Counted from the stretch's first letter, positions 25,219 through 34,464 are shown. The stretch is DNA of 64,000 nucleotides from Flavobacteriales bacterium UBA2669 (GCA_002359215.1 DEMN01000007.1:186001-250000), one strand, 5' to 3'. Notes: generated by a model not told the origin, from the sequence alone. Translations and numbers: made by a program.

Positions 25219-26244
25219 TTATTTTTCGTTGTAAATTACACCCAGAATGGTTTCTCCAACAATTTTTAAAGTGCTTTTATCTATTACATCCATATTATCA
25301 TCATGAGTATGCCACGACTGATGAAAACTACCTGTACGTTCTTCAAAATGAATGATATCTATACTAGGTATTTTGGCAATTTCGTTTACAAATTGATGAT
25401 CGTCAGTACCAACAAAATAAGTTTCTTTATCAACAAATACATGCTGGTGTCCTAACCTTTTGGCTACATCCCATACTTTTCTGACAATATTAGGGGCATA
25501 TCTCATAGAAATACTTTCTTTAGTAAATTGAGGATTTGCTCCACCAACCATATCAAGTAAAATTCCATAATCGGCTTTATATCCAGGAATGTGAGGGTTT
25601 CTTGCCCAATATTGTGAGCCTAAACACCAAGTTTCTGCTGATGAAGGACTCATTAAACTTGAAGGTTGTCCGTAATCTTCAGCATCAAAGAATATAATAT
25701 CAATTCCAATTTCAGGTTGTGTAATGTTTATCTGACGAGCTACTTCTAACAAAATTCCCACACCACTTGCTCCATCATTTGCTCCTAAAATTGGTTTTGT
25801 TCTATCTTTATCATCATGGTCGGCAAATGGTCTGGTATCCCAATGAGCAAATAATAAAATTCTTTTTGTTGCAGCTGGATTGTATGTTCCTATAATGTTT
25901 TTGATGGTAATGTTTTTTTTATTAAAAGTGGTAGCTTTTCCTTCTTGAATTTGGGTAGAAAAACCAAAAGAGGTCAATTTGGTTTTTAAGAAAACAGCAC
26001 ATTTTCCATGAGCTTCATTATTAGGAAAGCGAGGTCCAAAATCTACTTGCTGTTGTACATATAAGTAAGCAGAATCTTGATTAAAATTAGGTTTTTCAAG
26101 TGGAATAAAAGCAGTTTTTACTGGTTTTTCCGGTTGTGTTATTTGTTGTTTTTCTTGTTTTTTTTCATCTTCACAAGAAGATATAAAAAAACTAAATATT
26201 AATAAGAGAAATAGGTTAATTCTCCACAGTCCAATTTGAGCCAT
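25219..26244 (-). CDS. M28-family zinc peptidase lipoprotein (glutaminyl-cyclase-like)
   Basis: 341 residues with a lipobox ISSC (Cys24). The catalytic domain shows the M28 ligands in order: LLFAHWDTRPFADHDD (His, Asp), GANDGASGVGILLEVAR (bridging Asp), FDAEDYGQPS (Glu), VGTDDHQFV and GSFHQSWHTHDDNMDVID (His). This arrangement is shared by aminopeptidases and glutaminyl-peptide cyclotransferases; the WHTHDDNMD ending favours the cyclase-like group. It acts at the cell envelope. The start overlaps the cysS 3' end by 29 bp; no later Met would keep the signal peptide, so the overlap seems real. Confidence 0.85.
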   Translation of the reverse strand: MAQIGLWRINLFLLLIFSFFISSCEDEKKQEKQQITQPEKPVKTAFIPLEKPNFNQDSAYLYVQQQVDFGPRFPNNEAHGKCAVFLKTKLTSFGFSTQIQEGKATTFNKKNITIKNIIGTYNPAATKRILLFAHWDTRPFADHDDKDRTKPILGANDGASGVGILLEVARQINITQPEIGIDIIFFDAEDYGQPSSLMSPSSAETWCLGSQYWARNPHIPGYKADYGILLDMVGGANPQFTKESISMRYAPNIVRKVWDVAKRLGHQHVFVDKETYFVGTDDHQFVNEIAKIPSIDIIHFEERTGSFHQSWHTHDDNMDVIDKSTLKIVGETILGVIYNEK

Positions 26245-27691
26245 CTTTTGAGTCTTGAATAGTAATGTTTAATTTTTTTAGTTCATCTCTGATTAAGTCT
26301 GAGAGTTCCCAATTTTTAGATGCTTTTGCTTCATGTCTAATATTCATGACTATATTCATGATACCATCTAAATAATCATTTTTAGCAGTTGAGCTTTCTT
26401 TTTGTAAACCAAAAATGTCAAAAATAAAATTATTATATAAAGCTTTTAGTTTTGTTAAATCTTTAGCTGTTATGGTAGCTTTTTCGCTTTTTATATTATT
26501 TATGATTTTAACACCATCAAATAAGTTAGCAATAGTTACGGGGGTATTAAAATCATCATTCATGCTTTCGTTGGTTTTATTAATAAACGCAACAATATCA
26601 AATGATGTAGTAGCTGAAGGCATAATTTCGTCTAATGTTTCGATGGCAGTCATCATTCTTGCATATCCTTTTTCGGCAGCCTGTAAAGCTTCGTTAGAGA
26701 AATCTACGGTACTTCTATAATTGGCTTGTAAGAAGAAAAATTTAACCACCATTGGTGAGTAGCCTTTTTCTAGTAAAGGATGGCTTCCTGCTATTAGCTC
26801 AAGTGGTAAGAAAGAATTACCTAATGATTTACTCATTTTGGTTCCATTTACAGTAAGCATATTTCCGTGCATCCAATATTTTACAGGATGTTCGTTTCCA
26901 CTACCAACAGATTGAGCAATTTCACATTCATGATGTGGAAATTTTAAATCCATACCACCTCCATGAATATCAAAAGATTTACCTAAATATTTAGTACTCA
27001 TTACAGAACATTCTAAATGCCAACCCGGTACGCCAATCCCCCAAGGAGAAGGCCATTTCATAATGGTATTTTCGGAGGCTTTTTTCCAAAGAGCAAAATC
27101 AGCAAAGAATTTTTTGTCTGTTCCACCTTCTAGCTCTTCTCTAGTATTTTCAATGAGTTCATCTAATTTCCTACCAGAAAGTTCTCCGTAATTATATTTT
27201 TCAGCATATTTTTTCACATCAAAATACACTGAACCGTTTATTTCATAAGCATAGCCATTTTTTATGATGTCTTGAATCATCTCAATTTGCTCTATAATAT
27301 GACCTGTTGCTGTAGGTTCTATACTTGGAGAAATTAAGTTAAATAATTTGGTAACATCATGGAAACTGTTGGTGTATTTCTGAACAATTTCCATGGGTTC
27401 GATTTTTTCCAATCGGGCACGCTTTTCAATTTTATCTTCTCCGGCATCTGCATCATCAACTAAATGTCCAACATCAGTTATGTTTCTTACATATCGCACT
27501 TTATAACCTAAAAATTTTAAATATCTATACACAATATCGAAAGTAATGAAGGTTCTAACATTTCCTAAATGTACTTCATTATATACAGTTGGACCGCAAA
27601 CATAAAGTCCAACAAAAGGAGGAGAGAGTGGTTCGAAAATTTCTTTTTTAGAATTTAAGCTATTATAGATTTTCAATCGATTTTCAGACAT
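26216..27691 (-). CDS. cysS: Cysteinyl-tRNA synthetase
   Basis: 491 residues. Class I signature: VCGPTVYNEVHLGNVRTFI includes the HIGH-equivalent HLGN and a zinc cysteine; further zinc ligands are in GWHLECSVMSTKYLG and FPHHECEIAQS; KMSKSLGNSF is the KMSKS loop. The C-terminal helical anticodon-binding part is complete. It charges tRNA-Cys. Its 3' end overlaps the M28 peptidase gene by 29 bp, so both are on one transcript. A terminator of the upstream gene (27731-27765) lies before it. Confidence 0.96.
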   Translation of the reverse strand: MSENRLKIYNSLNSKKEIFEPLSPPFVGLYVCGPTVYNEVHLGNVRTFITFDIVYRYLKFLGYKVRYVRNITDVGHLVDDADAGEDKIEKRARLEKIEPMEIVQKYTNSFHDVTKLFNLISPSIEPTATGHIIEQIEMIQDIIKNGYAYEINGSVYFDVKKYAEKYNYGELSGRKLDELIENTREELEGGTDKKFFADFALWKKASENTIMKWPSPWGIGVPGWHLECSVMSTKYLGKSFDIHGGGMDLKFPHHECEIAQSVGSGNEHPVKYWMHGNMLTVNGTKMSKSLGNSFLPLELIAGSHPLLEKGYSPMVVKFFFLQANYRSTVDFSNEALQAAEKGYARMMTAIETLDEIMPSATTSFDIVAFINKTNESMNDDFNTPVTIANLFDGVKIINNIKSEKATITAKDLTKLKALYNNFIFDIFGLQKESSTAKNDYLDGIMNIVMNIRHEAKASKNWELSDLIRDELKKLNITIQDSKDGSNWTVEN

Positions 27692-27730
27692 GTTTAAATT
27701 TTTGGTAAAAATAATGTTAATCTATAAAAC

Positions 27731-27765
27731 AAAAAACCCAACTTTTATTAAAAGTTGGGTTTTTT
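27731..27765 (-). terminator. Intrinsic terminator after the YwqK gene
   Basis: AAAAAACCCAACTTTT (27731-27746) pairs with AAAAGTTGGGTTTTTT (27750-27765), a 16-bp A/T-flanked stem with a 3-nt loop. It lies 23 bp after the stop of the minus-strand gene at 27788 and before cysS. Confidence 0.88.
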
Positions 27766-27787
27766 TTAATATTCAATAATTATAAAA

Positions 27788-28672
27788 TTAATCTTTGGGA
27801 AGTGGTGCTTCACCAATATATCTTCCGTTTTTAATTAATTCAATACTAATTAAAATTCCGTTTTCATCATATTTGTAGTTTTTTCCATCCATTAAACGGT
27901 AGTTTTTAAATAAACCATCTTTTGATATTTGTTTGTCTTTGTTGTATAGTTTGTGCTGTCCATTTCCGTCAAAAATTCCTTTATTTACATCTTCAGCTTT
28001 ATCAACTTTAACTATTTTAACGGGGTCTTTTTCAGCTGTTGTTACTTCTTTGATAGGAGTCTTGGGTTCATATAATTTAGTGTTAGTTACATCTAAATTC
28101 CCATCAACAAAAACTTTCTCAGCTTTTAATGAACCATCAGGGTAATATTCAGTTACTTTCTCTTCTTTACCTTCTTTAATTTCAGCAACAATCATAACTG
28201 CTCCATCTTCATAATAATACTTTTGTTCACCATCTCTTTTACCTTTTTCATTAAAAATAAATTCTTGTGCGATTTCACCATTCGGATGTTTTCTAACAAA
28301 TTTACCAACATTTCTGTTGTTTTTCCATTCTCCTTCTTCTTCTAATTCTCCATTTTCGTAGTAAGTTTTGTAATATCCATTTGGTCTACTATTTACATAA
28401 GCAACTTCACTTTTTGTTTTACCATTCGGATAAAACATTTTCCATATACCTTGTTTACGACTATTTTCGTAATCGCCTTGTTCAACTACTTGGTCTGGTT
28501 GATAATCAGGAAGTTTTTTCATTCTTCCGAAGATTTTCCAAAAACCTTGTTTAAGGTTGTTTTCGTCTATATAGTTGATAGTATCTCCATTTATTATTTC
28601 AAACTTCTGTGCCGCTACACTAATGTTTGAAGAGATAAAGACTATGATAATTATGTAGTATATATATTTCAT
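27788..28672 (-). CDS. Secreted YwqK/MORN-repeat protein
   Basis: 294 residues with a signal peptide (YIIIIVFISSNISVAAQ). Six or so MORN-like units of about 23 residues follow: QGFWKIFGRMKKLPDYQPDQ, KQGIWKMFYPNGKTKSEVAY, NGYYKTYYENGELEEEGEW, VGKFVRKHPNGEIAQEFIF, DGEQKYYYEDGAVMIVAEI. The C-terminal part has an AEK/DPVKIV linker and a last pair of repeats. The role is unknown. Its relative at 23588-24013 has the same repeat type, but the two are not adjacent. Confidence 0.75.
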   Translation of the reverse strand: MKYIYYIIIIVFISSNISVAAQKFEIINGDTINYIDENNLKQGFWKIFGRMKKLPDYQPDQVVEQGDYENSRKQGIWKMFYPNGKTKSEVAYVNSRPNGYYKTYYENGELEEEGEWKNNRNVGKFVRKHPNGEIAQEFIFNEKGKRDGEQKYYYEDGAVMIVAEIKEGKEEKVTEYYPDGSLKAEKVFVDGNLDVTNTKLYEPKTPIKEVTTAEKDPVKIVKVDKAEDVNKGIFDGNGQHKLYNKDKQISKDGLFKNYRLMDGKNYKYDENGILISIELIKNGRYIGEAPLPKD

Positions 28673-28870
28673 TAAAATGAAGTTTAATGGAACGTAAATT
28701 TAAACAAAAATAACAAATAAATAAAATCTTTTAGATTAACATGTCATATTAATCGACAAAAATCAACATTGTACTTTAACGATTCAAAAACTAAAAAGTT
28801 TCAAATTAAGAACTTAAAAATATAATTTATTCATAAGGGCAATAAAAAATCATGCCAATTAATAAGATTT

Positions 28871-29377
28871 TTAAACATAATATGGTGAAATCATCCAATA
28901 AACGATAACACCTGAAATTGCTACATATAGCCATAATGGGAATGTTATACGTGCTATTTTCTTATGTTTATCAAATTCTTGTAAAAGTGCTCTATTGTAG
29001 GTTATTAATACTAAAGGAATAATAGTTACAGATAATATAATATGAGAAATTAGTATAATTAAGTAAATGATTTTTGTTGACTCATCTCCACCAAACTTTG
29101 TTGGATCTGAACTGATATGGTAAGCTACATACATTATTAAAAACACAGCAGACAATGCTAAGCTAGTTTTCATTAAAATTTCATGGACTTTTCTATTGCC
29201 TTTTTTTATGGCTATTACAGCAAATAGTAAAGTGAAAACAGTAATGGAATTAATTCCTGCGTAGATGGGTGGAAGAAAACTAAGTGGTTCTACATTAGGA
29301 AGTTTAACGTTAAACAAAATAGCAACTGCTAAAGGTAATGCAATTGAAATAACAATGATAAGTGTTTTGTTTTTCAA
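28871..29377 (-). CDS. DUF420 membrane protein (CtaM-like), cytochrome oxidase-associated
   Basis: 168 residues with four to five hydrophobic helices. Histidines at membrane faces (KVHEILMKTSLALSAVFLIM, VAYHISSDPTKFGG, LISHIILSVTIIPL, KHKKIARITFPLWLYVAISG) are those of DUF420 proteins, which in Bacillus (CtaM) are needed for heme-copper oxidase activity. It is 5 bp downstream of the heme O synthase gene, the usual arrangement. About 200 bp without a gene follow, AT-rich and without a clear terminator. Confidence 0.85.
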   Translation of the reverse strand: MKNKTLIIVISIALPLAVAILFNVKLPNVEPLSFLPPIYAGINSITVFTLLFAVIAIKKGNRKVHEILMKTSLALSAVFLIMYVAYHISSDPTKFGGDESTKIIYLIILISHIILSVTIIPLVLITYNRALLQEFDKHKKIARITFPLWLYVAISGVIVYWMISPYYV

Positions 29378-29382
29378 GTCTA

Positions 29383-30270
29383 TTAGTTTTTATCTATTAA
29401 AAGAATAGCTAATGATGACACAAGATAAAGGTAAGACATTAACATTATTTTTAGGGCATATTTATCATCTTGTGTTTTCACCAACTTTATTGCCGGAAAA
29501 ACCATTAGTGCAGCAAGTATAAAAAGTGTTATAGTTGCAATTCTTCCAGAGATATTAAAATATTCGGGTAAAAAGCTTCCACTAAATAACACTAAAGCAC
29601 TTAGAAGAATAATTATAGAAGTCGTTTTGTTTTTTTTGTTGAAAGGCAACATTTTCAATTCCGCTTTTTTGTAATCATTATCTAATTTCCAAGCTATAGC
29701 CCAAAAATGAGGAAATTGCCATAGAAATTGAAGCGCAAATAAAATTCCTGCTTCTAAGCTAAAAAAACCTGTTGCAGCAACCCAACCTAACATTGGGGGA
29801 ATAGCTCCCGGAAAAGCTCCAACAAAAACAGAGTAGGTAGTGATTCTTTTTAGAGGAGTATAAATTCCGGCATAAGTTACTATAGCTAAAGCTCCTAAAA
29901 TTCCACTAAGTGGATTAATGCCAAACCATAAAATAAATACACCAACAATTCCCATCAATAGAGAAATTATTGAAGCATGAACTATTGACATTTTCTCGTC
30001 TGGAAGAGGTCTGTTTTGTGTTCTCTTCATTAGTTTGTCGGTATCTTTTTCAAGGACTTGGTTTAATGCGTTTGAACTAGCAGTAATTAAAAAACCTCCT
30101 AAAATCAGCCAAAAAAGTGTCGTGTAATTAATGGTTTGAACACCGATAAAATAACCTAAAACAGCTGATAAAACAACATAAGATGTAAGTCTGAATTTAA
30201 ACAAATGAGCATAGCTCACAATTCTTCCAGCTAAAGGAAGTGCAGCTATTTTTGTTTTTACTTGACTCAT
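29383..30270 (-). CDS. ctaB: Protoheme IX farnesyltransferase (heme O synthase)
   Basis: 295 residues, about nine hydrophobic helices. The UbiA-family aspartate motif is NALNQVLEKDTDKLMKRTQN followed by RPLP, and the second region is AIAWKLDNDYKKAELKMLP. It adds a farnesyl group to heme B to give heme O for terminal oxidases. The neighbouring DUF420 gene supports a role in oxidase assembly. The start MSQVKTKIAALPLAGRIV is typical. Confidence 0.94.
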   Translation of the reverse strand: MSQVKTKIAALPLAGRIVSYAHLFKFRLTSYVVLSAVLGYFIGVQTINYTTLFWLILGGFLITASSNALNQVLEKDTDKLMKRTQNRPLPDEKMSIVHASIISLLMGIVGVFILWFGINPLSGILGALAIVTYAGIYTPLKRITTYSVFVGAFPGAIPPMLGWVAATGFFSLEAGILFALQFLWQFPHFWAIAWKLDNDYKKAELKMLPFNKKNKTTSIIILLSALVLFSGSFLPEYFNISGRIATITLFILAALMVFPAIKLVKTQDDKYALKIMLMSYLYLVSSLAILLIDKN

Positions 30271-30338
30271 GTTTGTTCTTTAGTTTTATTGTTGGGTGTA
30301 CAAAAATATAAAAATTAACTATTTATACATTATAAGCT

Positions 30339-31505
30339 TCAATAAAGTTTTTCAATAGAGGTGTCTTGAGTTAGTTTTAATTCTTCTAAGTTGATGTTAG
30401 TCAGTAAGTTTATTCCCGGTTTTTTTTCTTTAGTAATTGAGCCAAATTGACTTTCAATATTGAGGTATTTTGCTCCGTTATAGGTTGCCCATTTGATGAG
30501 TTTTTCTAATGAGATTGGGGTATTTTCAGTAATCATTTTTAATTCTTCTAACACAGAAAGTCTATCATTACTGGCTAAACTATCGGTACCTATTGTGCAA
30601 TTTTCGTTTTCAAACAAAGTAAAATCAGGAAGCGTGTTTTCTATATACAAATTGGCTTTGGGACAAAAACACCAATAAATAGGAATATTTTGTTGCTTAG
30701 CATAAGCAATATCATCTTTTGTTGTATACGTATTGTGAACTAATAAAAGCGATGTTGCATTTTTAAAATAAGGAAGATAATGTGCTAAAGAGCCTTCTTT
30801 TTTACTTTCCCAAGTGGTTACTTTAGGATTAAAAGCAGCCATTTGTTCATATAACTTTCCTGATTTTTCTTTAAAAAAAGCTCCTTCAGAGCCAGTCTCT
30901 TGGTTGTGAATAGTAAAAATACCACTTTCTTGAGAAGCAATAAATTTTAGTAATGATTTTGAAACAGAGTAAGGAGCATGAGGAACAATGCTGATTTGTT
31001 TGTTATTAAAATAAGTAGCTTTTAGTTCTGCTACTTTATCAAAGGCATTTTTGGCGAGTTCATCGGCTATTTCAAATATTTCTAAAAAAGTATGGTAATA
31101 AATATTTTGTTTTTCTTTTAGCTGAAAAGTACTATTTCCGTTGGCAATATCTCCCACGGCTACAATGCCATTTTGTAGCATCTCCTTTTCAGCATTAGTA
31201 ATAGCTGCTTGCTTTTCTTCTTCAGAAAAATTATTTCTTTTTTGTACCAATTCTTTGACAAAACCGGGTAAGGTGGTTTTTTGTGAGATTTTATTTTTAA
31301 GATATGAAAGCTCTAAATGACAATGTGTATTTATAAACCCCGGACAAATAACACCTTCGTATTTTTTTACATTATCAAAACTTAAGGTTGAATTTTTTGG
31401 ATTAATAACATCTACTATAGTTCCATCATTTTTAATAAGGATGATGCCGTTTTTTATTGGAGCAGCATTTCCTGTAAAAATATAGTCGGCAGTTATTTTA
31501 TGCAT
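30339..31505 (-). CDS. Amidohydrolase-superfamily deaminase
   Basis: 388 residues. Metal ligands: GFINTHCHLELSYLKNK (HxH), SIVPHAPYSVS, FTIHNQETGSEGAF, and ENCTIGTDSLASNDRLSV (final Asp). This sequence pattern belongs to the S-adenosylhomocysteine/aminodeoxyfutalosine/chlorohydrolase deaminase branch. The substrate is uncertain; an aminodeoxyfutalosine role would need the rest of the futalosine menaquinone pathway, which is not in this window. Divergent from kdsB. Confidence 0.8.
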   Translation of the reverse strand: MHKITADYIFTGNAAPIKNGIILIKNDGTIVDVINPKNSTLSFDNVKKYEGVICPGFINTHCHLELSYLKNKISQKTTLPGFVKELVQKRNNFSEEEKQAAITNAEKEMLQNGIVAVGDIANGNSTFQLKEKQNIYYHTFLEIFEIADELAKNAFDKVAELKATYFNNKQISIVPHAPYSVSKSLLKFIASQESGIFTIHNQETGSEGAFFKEKSGKLYEQMAAFNPKVTTWESKKEGSLAHYLPYFKNATSLLLVHNTYTTKDDIAYAKQQNIPIYWCFCPKANLYIENTLPDFTLFENENCTIGTDSLASNDRLSVLEELKMITENTPISLEKLIKWATYNGAKYLNIESQFGSITKEKKPGINLLTNINLEELKLTQDTSIEKLY

Positions 31506-31563
31506 TAGTTTATTATTTATTGTACCTCTAAGAAAACTAATCGAAACTTAGTTTTCTTTTTTT

Positions 31564-31571
31564 CAAAAGTA
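31564..31571 (-). promoter_or_regulatory. -7 promoter element TACTTTTG for the amidohydrolase
   Basis: A TAnnTTTG match on the minus strand, 59 bp before the amidohydrolase start. No TTG at the expected -33 distance was found. Confidence 0.35.
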
Positions 31572-31606
31572 CTATTTTTACAAAGTAGTAAATTAAAAAT
31601 ATATAC

Positions 31607-31686
31607 ATGAAACGACCATGAGTAAAATTTTCTCACAATAGAAGATGATTATTTAGGAGTTACATATAAAAAACAATAAATATACA
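31607..31686 (+). promoter_or_regulatory. Conserved leader with Met-Lys-Arg-Pro mini-ORF, upstream of kdsB (copy 1)
   Basis: ATG-AAA-CGA-CCA-TGA at 31607-31621 encodes MKRP-stop. It is followed by a hairpin (ATTTTCT 31627-31633 pairing with AGAAGAT 31640-31646, one G:T), ATGATTA (31645-31651) and GGAGTTACAT (31656-31665), then AAAACAATAAATA and the kdsB start at 31690. The same order and spacing recur before nadD at 55067. The third base of the Pro codon differs between copies and the hairpin arms are not identical, which points to selection on both peptide and structure. It could match a described flavobacterial RNA motif; I cannot check. Confidence 0.6.
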
Positions 31687-31689
31687 CAT

Positions 31690-32415
31690 ATGAAAATTTT
31701 AGGCATCATTCCATCTCGATACGCATCTACAAGATTTCCCGGAAAGCCATTGGTAGAGATTAAAGGAAAATCGATGATACAAAGAGTGTATGAACAGTCA
31801 AAAAAAGCGACTTGTTTAAGTGATGTAATTATTGCTACGGATGATAAAAGAATATACAACCATGCACGAGCACTAAATTTTAAAGTAGTTTATACAGATG
31901 CAGCTCACCAAAGTGGGACAGACAGGTGCGCTGAAGTGCTGAATAACCTTAATGCAGATTACGATGTGGTGATAAATATTCAAGGCGATGAACCTTATAT
32001 TAATCCTGAACAGATTGATGAAGTTGGCAGCTGTTTTGAAGATTTGAAAACGGATATTGCTACCTTAGGCAAGAAAGTAACCAAGCAAGAAGAACTTTTT
32101 AATATCAACAAACCTAAAGTAATTAAAGCTGTTGATGATTTTGCCTTGTATTTTAGTCGCCAAACCTTACCTTTTTTAAGAGGGGTTGAAGAAAAAAATT
32201 GGTTAACCCATCAAGTATTTTTTAAACATATTGGTATTTATGGCTATAGAGCTGAAGTGTTGAAAGCAATAACTAAATTACCGATGTCGAGCTTAGAAAA
32301 AGCTGAAGGCTTGGAGCAGTTGCGATGGTTAGAAAATGGCTATAAAATTAAAGTGAAAGAAACTTTCCATGAAGCTATTTCTATTGATGTTCCTGAAGAT
32401 TTGAATTTGATTTGA
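31690..32415 (+). CDS. kdsB: 3-deoxy-manno-octulosonate cytidylyltransferase
   Basis: 241 residues. The nucleotide-binding N-terminus IIPSRYASTRFPGKPLVEIK is diagnostic, with VIIATDDKRI, QGDEPYINPEQI (metal-binding Asp), YFSRQTLPF and KHIGIYGYRAEVL. It activates KDO with CTP for lipid A core synthesis. Its leader contains the conserved mini-ORF element. The length is normal; it is not in an operon with other KDO genes here. Confidence 0.95.
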   Translation: MKILGIIPSRYASTRFPGKPLVEIKGKSMIQRVYEQSKKATCLSDVIIATDDKRIYNHARALNFKVVYTDAAHQSGTDRCAEVLNNLNADYDVVINIQGDEPYINPEQIDEVGSCFEDLKTDIATLGKKVTKQEELFNINKPKVIKAVDDFALYFSRQTLPFLRGVEEKNWLTHQVFFKHIGIYGYRAEVLKAITKLPMSSLEKAEGLEQLRWLENGYKIKVKETFHEAISIDVPEDLNLI

Positions 32416-32486
32416 TGCGGGAAGCAAAAAATCTTTTAAAACTAAGCCTTGTTTTCTTTTAAAAATTTATAACTTCGTAAGTTGTT

Positions 32487-33524
32487 ATGTTGGATATTTC
32501 AGTACATATAAGTCAGTTGCTTTTTTACCATGAGTGTGTGATTCTTCCAAATTTTGGAGGATTTGTTTGCAATTATAAGCCGGCTTATATACAAACAGTT
32601 CAGCATAAATTTCATCCACCATCTAAGCAAATTTCTTTTAATAAGAATTTAATTGCTAATGATGGTCTACTTACACATTATGTTTCTAAAAAAGAAAACA
32701 TAAGTTATGATGAAGCCTTAAAAGAAATTGAAGCTTTTGTTTTAACAACAAAAACAAAGTTGAGAACGAATAAAGAGTTTACTCTTGGAGATATTGGCGC
32801 TTTTGTAATGGATAATGAAAATAGAATTCATTTTGAACCATCACTAAGTGAAAACTATTTACTTTCTTCTTATGGATTAACACCAATACAAGTTAGTCCT
32901 ATAAAGAGAAAGAACTACGAGGAAAAAATTGCTGAACAAGTAAAAACACTCCCTCAACATAAAAGTAATGTTAGAAAATGGGCTGCCGCTGCTGCTATTA
33001 TTATTCCTTTAGGGTTTTTAGCTTTTTGGATACCTTCAAAATATGATTTGTCGCAAAATATCAATTACGCCAAATTAAATCCATTTGTGGAGGAAAAAGC
33101 AGCCACTTACTCACCTAGAACAGACTTGACAACTTTTGAGCATGATGATGTTCTTTCGTTAAAAGAAAGAATTAACAAAGCTAAAGAAGATGAAAAGTAT
33201 CTTATTTTTTCTTGGTTAAAAGATGAGCAACCAGTAACTATTGCTTTAACAAATAAATATATTTCTCAGGCAGATACTACCAAAGTAGTTATTAATAAAA
33301 CCAATTTACGTTACCATATTATTGCCGGTTGTTTTTCTGAAAAGAAGAATGCCAATAAGATGGTAAAACAGCTAAAAAACAAAGGGTTTAATGCATGGAT
33401 AGTTGGTAAAAGAAAAGGTTTGTGGACGGTTAGTTATAATAGTCATACTACCAGACAACAAGCTTTAGATGCGTTGGCATTAGCAAAATCTGACAATAGT
33501 AAAGCTTGGATTTTGGAAATGTAA
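32487..33524 (+). CDS. SPOR-domain protein with N-terminal HU-CCDC81-like domains
   Basis: 345 residues. Residues about 1-60 (ISQLLFYHECVILPNFGGFV, KQISFNKNLIANDGLLTHYV) and about 65-130 (SYDEALKEIEAFVLTTKTKL, LGDIGAF) match the paired CCDC81-like prokaryotic HU domains found in Bacteroidota. One membrane helix is at about 157-180 (AAAAAIIIPLGFLAFWIPS). The C-terminus (about 265-345: YHIIAGCFSEKKNANKMVKQ, GFNAWIVGKRKGLWTVSYNS) is a SPOR domain that binds denuded peptidoglycan at the division septum. It may link DNA or cytoplasmic factors to the cell wall; that is inference. Confidence 0.85.
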   Translation: MLDISVHISQLLFYHECVILPNFGGFVCNYKPAYIQTVQHKFHPPSKQISFNKNLIANDGLLTHYVSKKENISYDEALKEIEAFVLTTKTKLRTNKEFTLGDIGAFVMDNENRIHFEPSLSENYLLSSYGLTPIQVSPIKRKNYEEKIAEQVKTLPQHKSNVRKWAAAAAIIIPLGFLAFWIPSKYDLSQNINYAKLNPFVEEKAATYSPRTDLTTFEHDDVLSLKERINKAKEDEKYLIFSWLKDEQPVTIALTNKYISQADTTKVVINKTNLRYHIIAGCFSEKKNANKMVKQLKNKGFNAWIVGKRKGLWTVSYNSHTTRQQALDALALAKSDNSKAWILEM

Positions 33525-33525
33525 T

Positions 33526-34464
33526 TCAAGACTTGAATTTCCCCTCAATTTTATCGGCTAAAAAAGTAGATAGTTTTTTATAAGATTCATTTGTCCAACC
33601 GGCTACATGCGGACTAAGAATAACATTTTTAGCATTTTTTAAGTAGTTAAATGCTTCGTGGTGGGTTTGTTTTAATTCAAACGATTTGCTTTCAAATTCC
33701 AATACATCCAAACAAGCTCCTAATACTTTTCCCGATTGAAGTGCTTGAATTAAATCGTCAGTTTTTACATTGTTTCCTCTAGCAGTATTTATCAGGTAAA
33801 TATTTTTTTTAAAGTTATTCAGAAAAGCAGTATTTACGTAATGTTTGGTTTCCTCAGAAAGTGGTAGGTGAATACTGAGAATGTCTGTTTGTTCAAACAA
33901 TTCGTTTAAGGATACTTCTTTCACGATTAAACTATCAAAGTCTTTTTTATACTTATCGTAAGCAATTACCTTACAATCGAAACCTATTAATTTTTTAGCT
34001 AAGGCTTCTCCCATGTTTCCGTAGCCTAAAATACCAACAGTTTTACCTGATAGTTCTATGCCTCGGTTGGCTTCCCTATCCCAAATTCCTTGACGCACTT
34101 GAGCATCGCCTTGTTTTAGTTGGTTGAATAACATCAGCAACATTCCAATAGCATGTTCGCCAACAGCATCTTTATTGCCTTCTGGAGAATTAAAAACAGA
34201 AATATTTTTTTGTGCTGCATAAGCAACATCAATATTTTCTAATCCAGCACCTGAGCGAGCAATAAATTTTAGGTTTTCAGCTGTGTCTAAAAAAGTTTTG
34301 TCAATAGTAAATCGGCTTCTGATAACAATGCCAACGTAATTGGAAATACGCTCTTTAATACTTGTTTTTGAGGAAGTATAATCGTGTTCACATACAAATC
34401 CCATTTGTATTAAACGTTTTTCCAAAATTGAGTGAACACTATCTATGAATAAAATTTTAGGCAT
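33526..34464 (-). CDS. D-2-hydroxyacid dehydrogenase (3-phosphoglycerate dehydrogenase-like)
   Basis: 312 residues. The NAD-binding domain reads GKTVGILGYGNMGEALAKKL, with catalytic Arg in LINTARGNNVKTDDLI, Glu in GACLDVLEFES and His in VILSPHVAGWTNESYKK. The N-terminus has FIARSGAGLENIDVAYAA. It lacks a C-terminal ACT domain, so it may not be the main serine-pathway enzyme; hydroxypyruvate or glyoxylate reductase is also possible. Its start overlaps the mgtE stop by 8 bp. Confidence 0.85.
   Translation of the reverse strand: MPKILFIDSVHSILEKRLIQMGFVCEHDYTSSKTSIKERISNYVGIVIRSRFTIDKTFLDTAENLKFIARSGAGLENIDVAYAAQKNISVFNSPEGNKDAVGEHAIGMLLMLFNQLKQGDAQVRQGIWDREANRGIELSGKTVGILGYGNMGEALAKKLIGFDCKVIAYDKYKKDFDSLIVKEVSLNELFEQTDILSIHLPLSEETKHYVNTAFLNNFKKNIYLINTARGNNVKTDDLIQALQSGKVLGACLDVLEFESKSFELKQTHHEAFNYLKNAKNVILSPHVAGWTNESYKKLSTFLADKIEGKFKS

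Noticed and set aside
23588..28672. Toxin-antitoxin system involving YwqK 'antitoxin' proteins
   Set aside because: Both are exported MORN-repeat proteins with signal peptides and have no toxin gene beside them; the database name does not reflect function.
28673..28870. Small gene or RNA between DUF420 and the YwqK gene
   Set aside because: The 198 bp are AT-rich with no good reading frame, stem or terminator that I could support.
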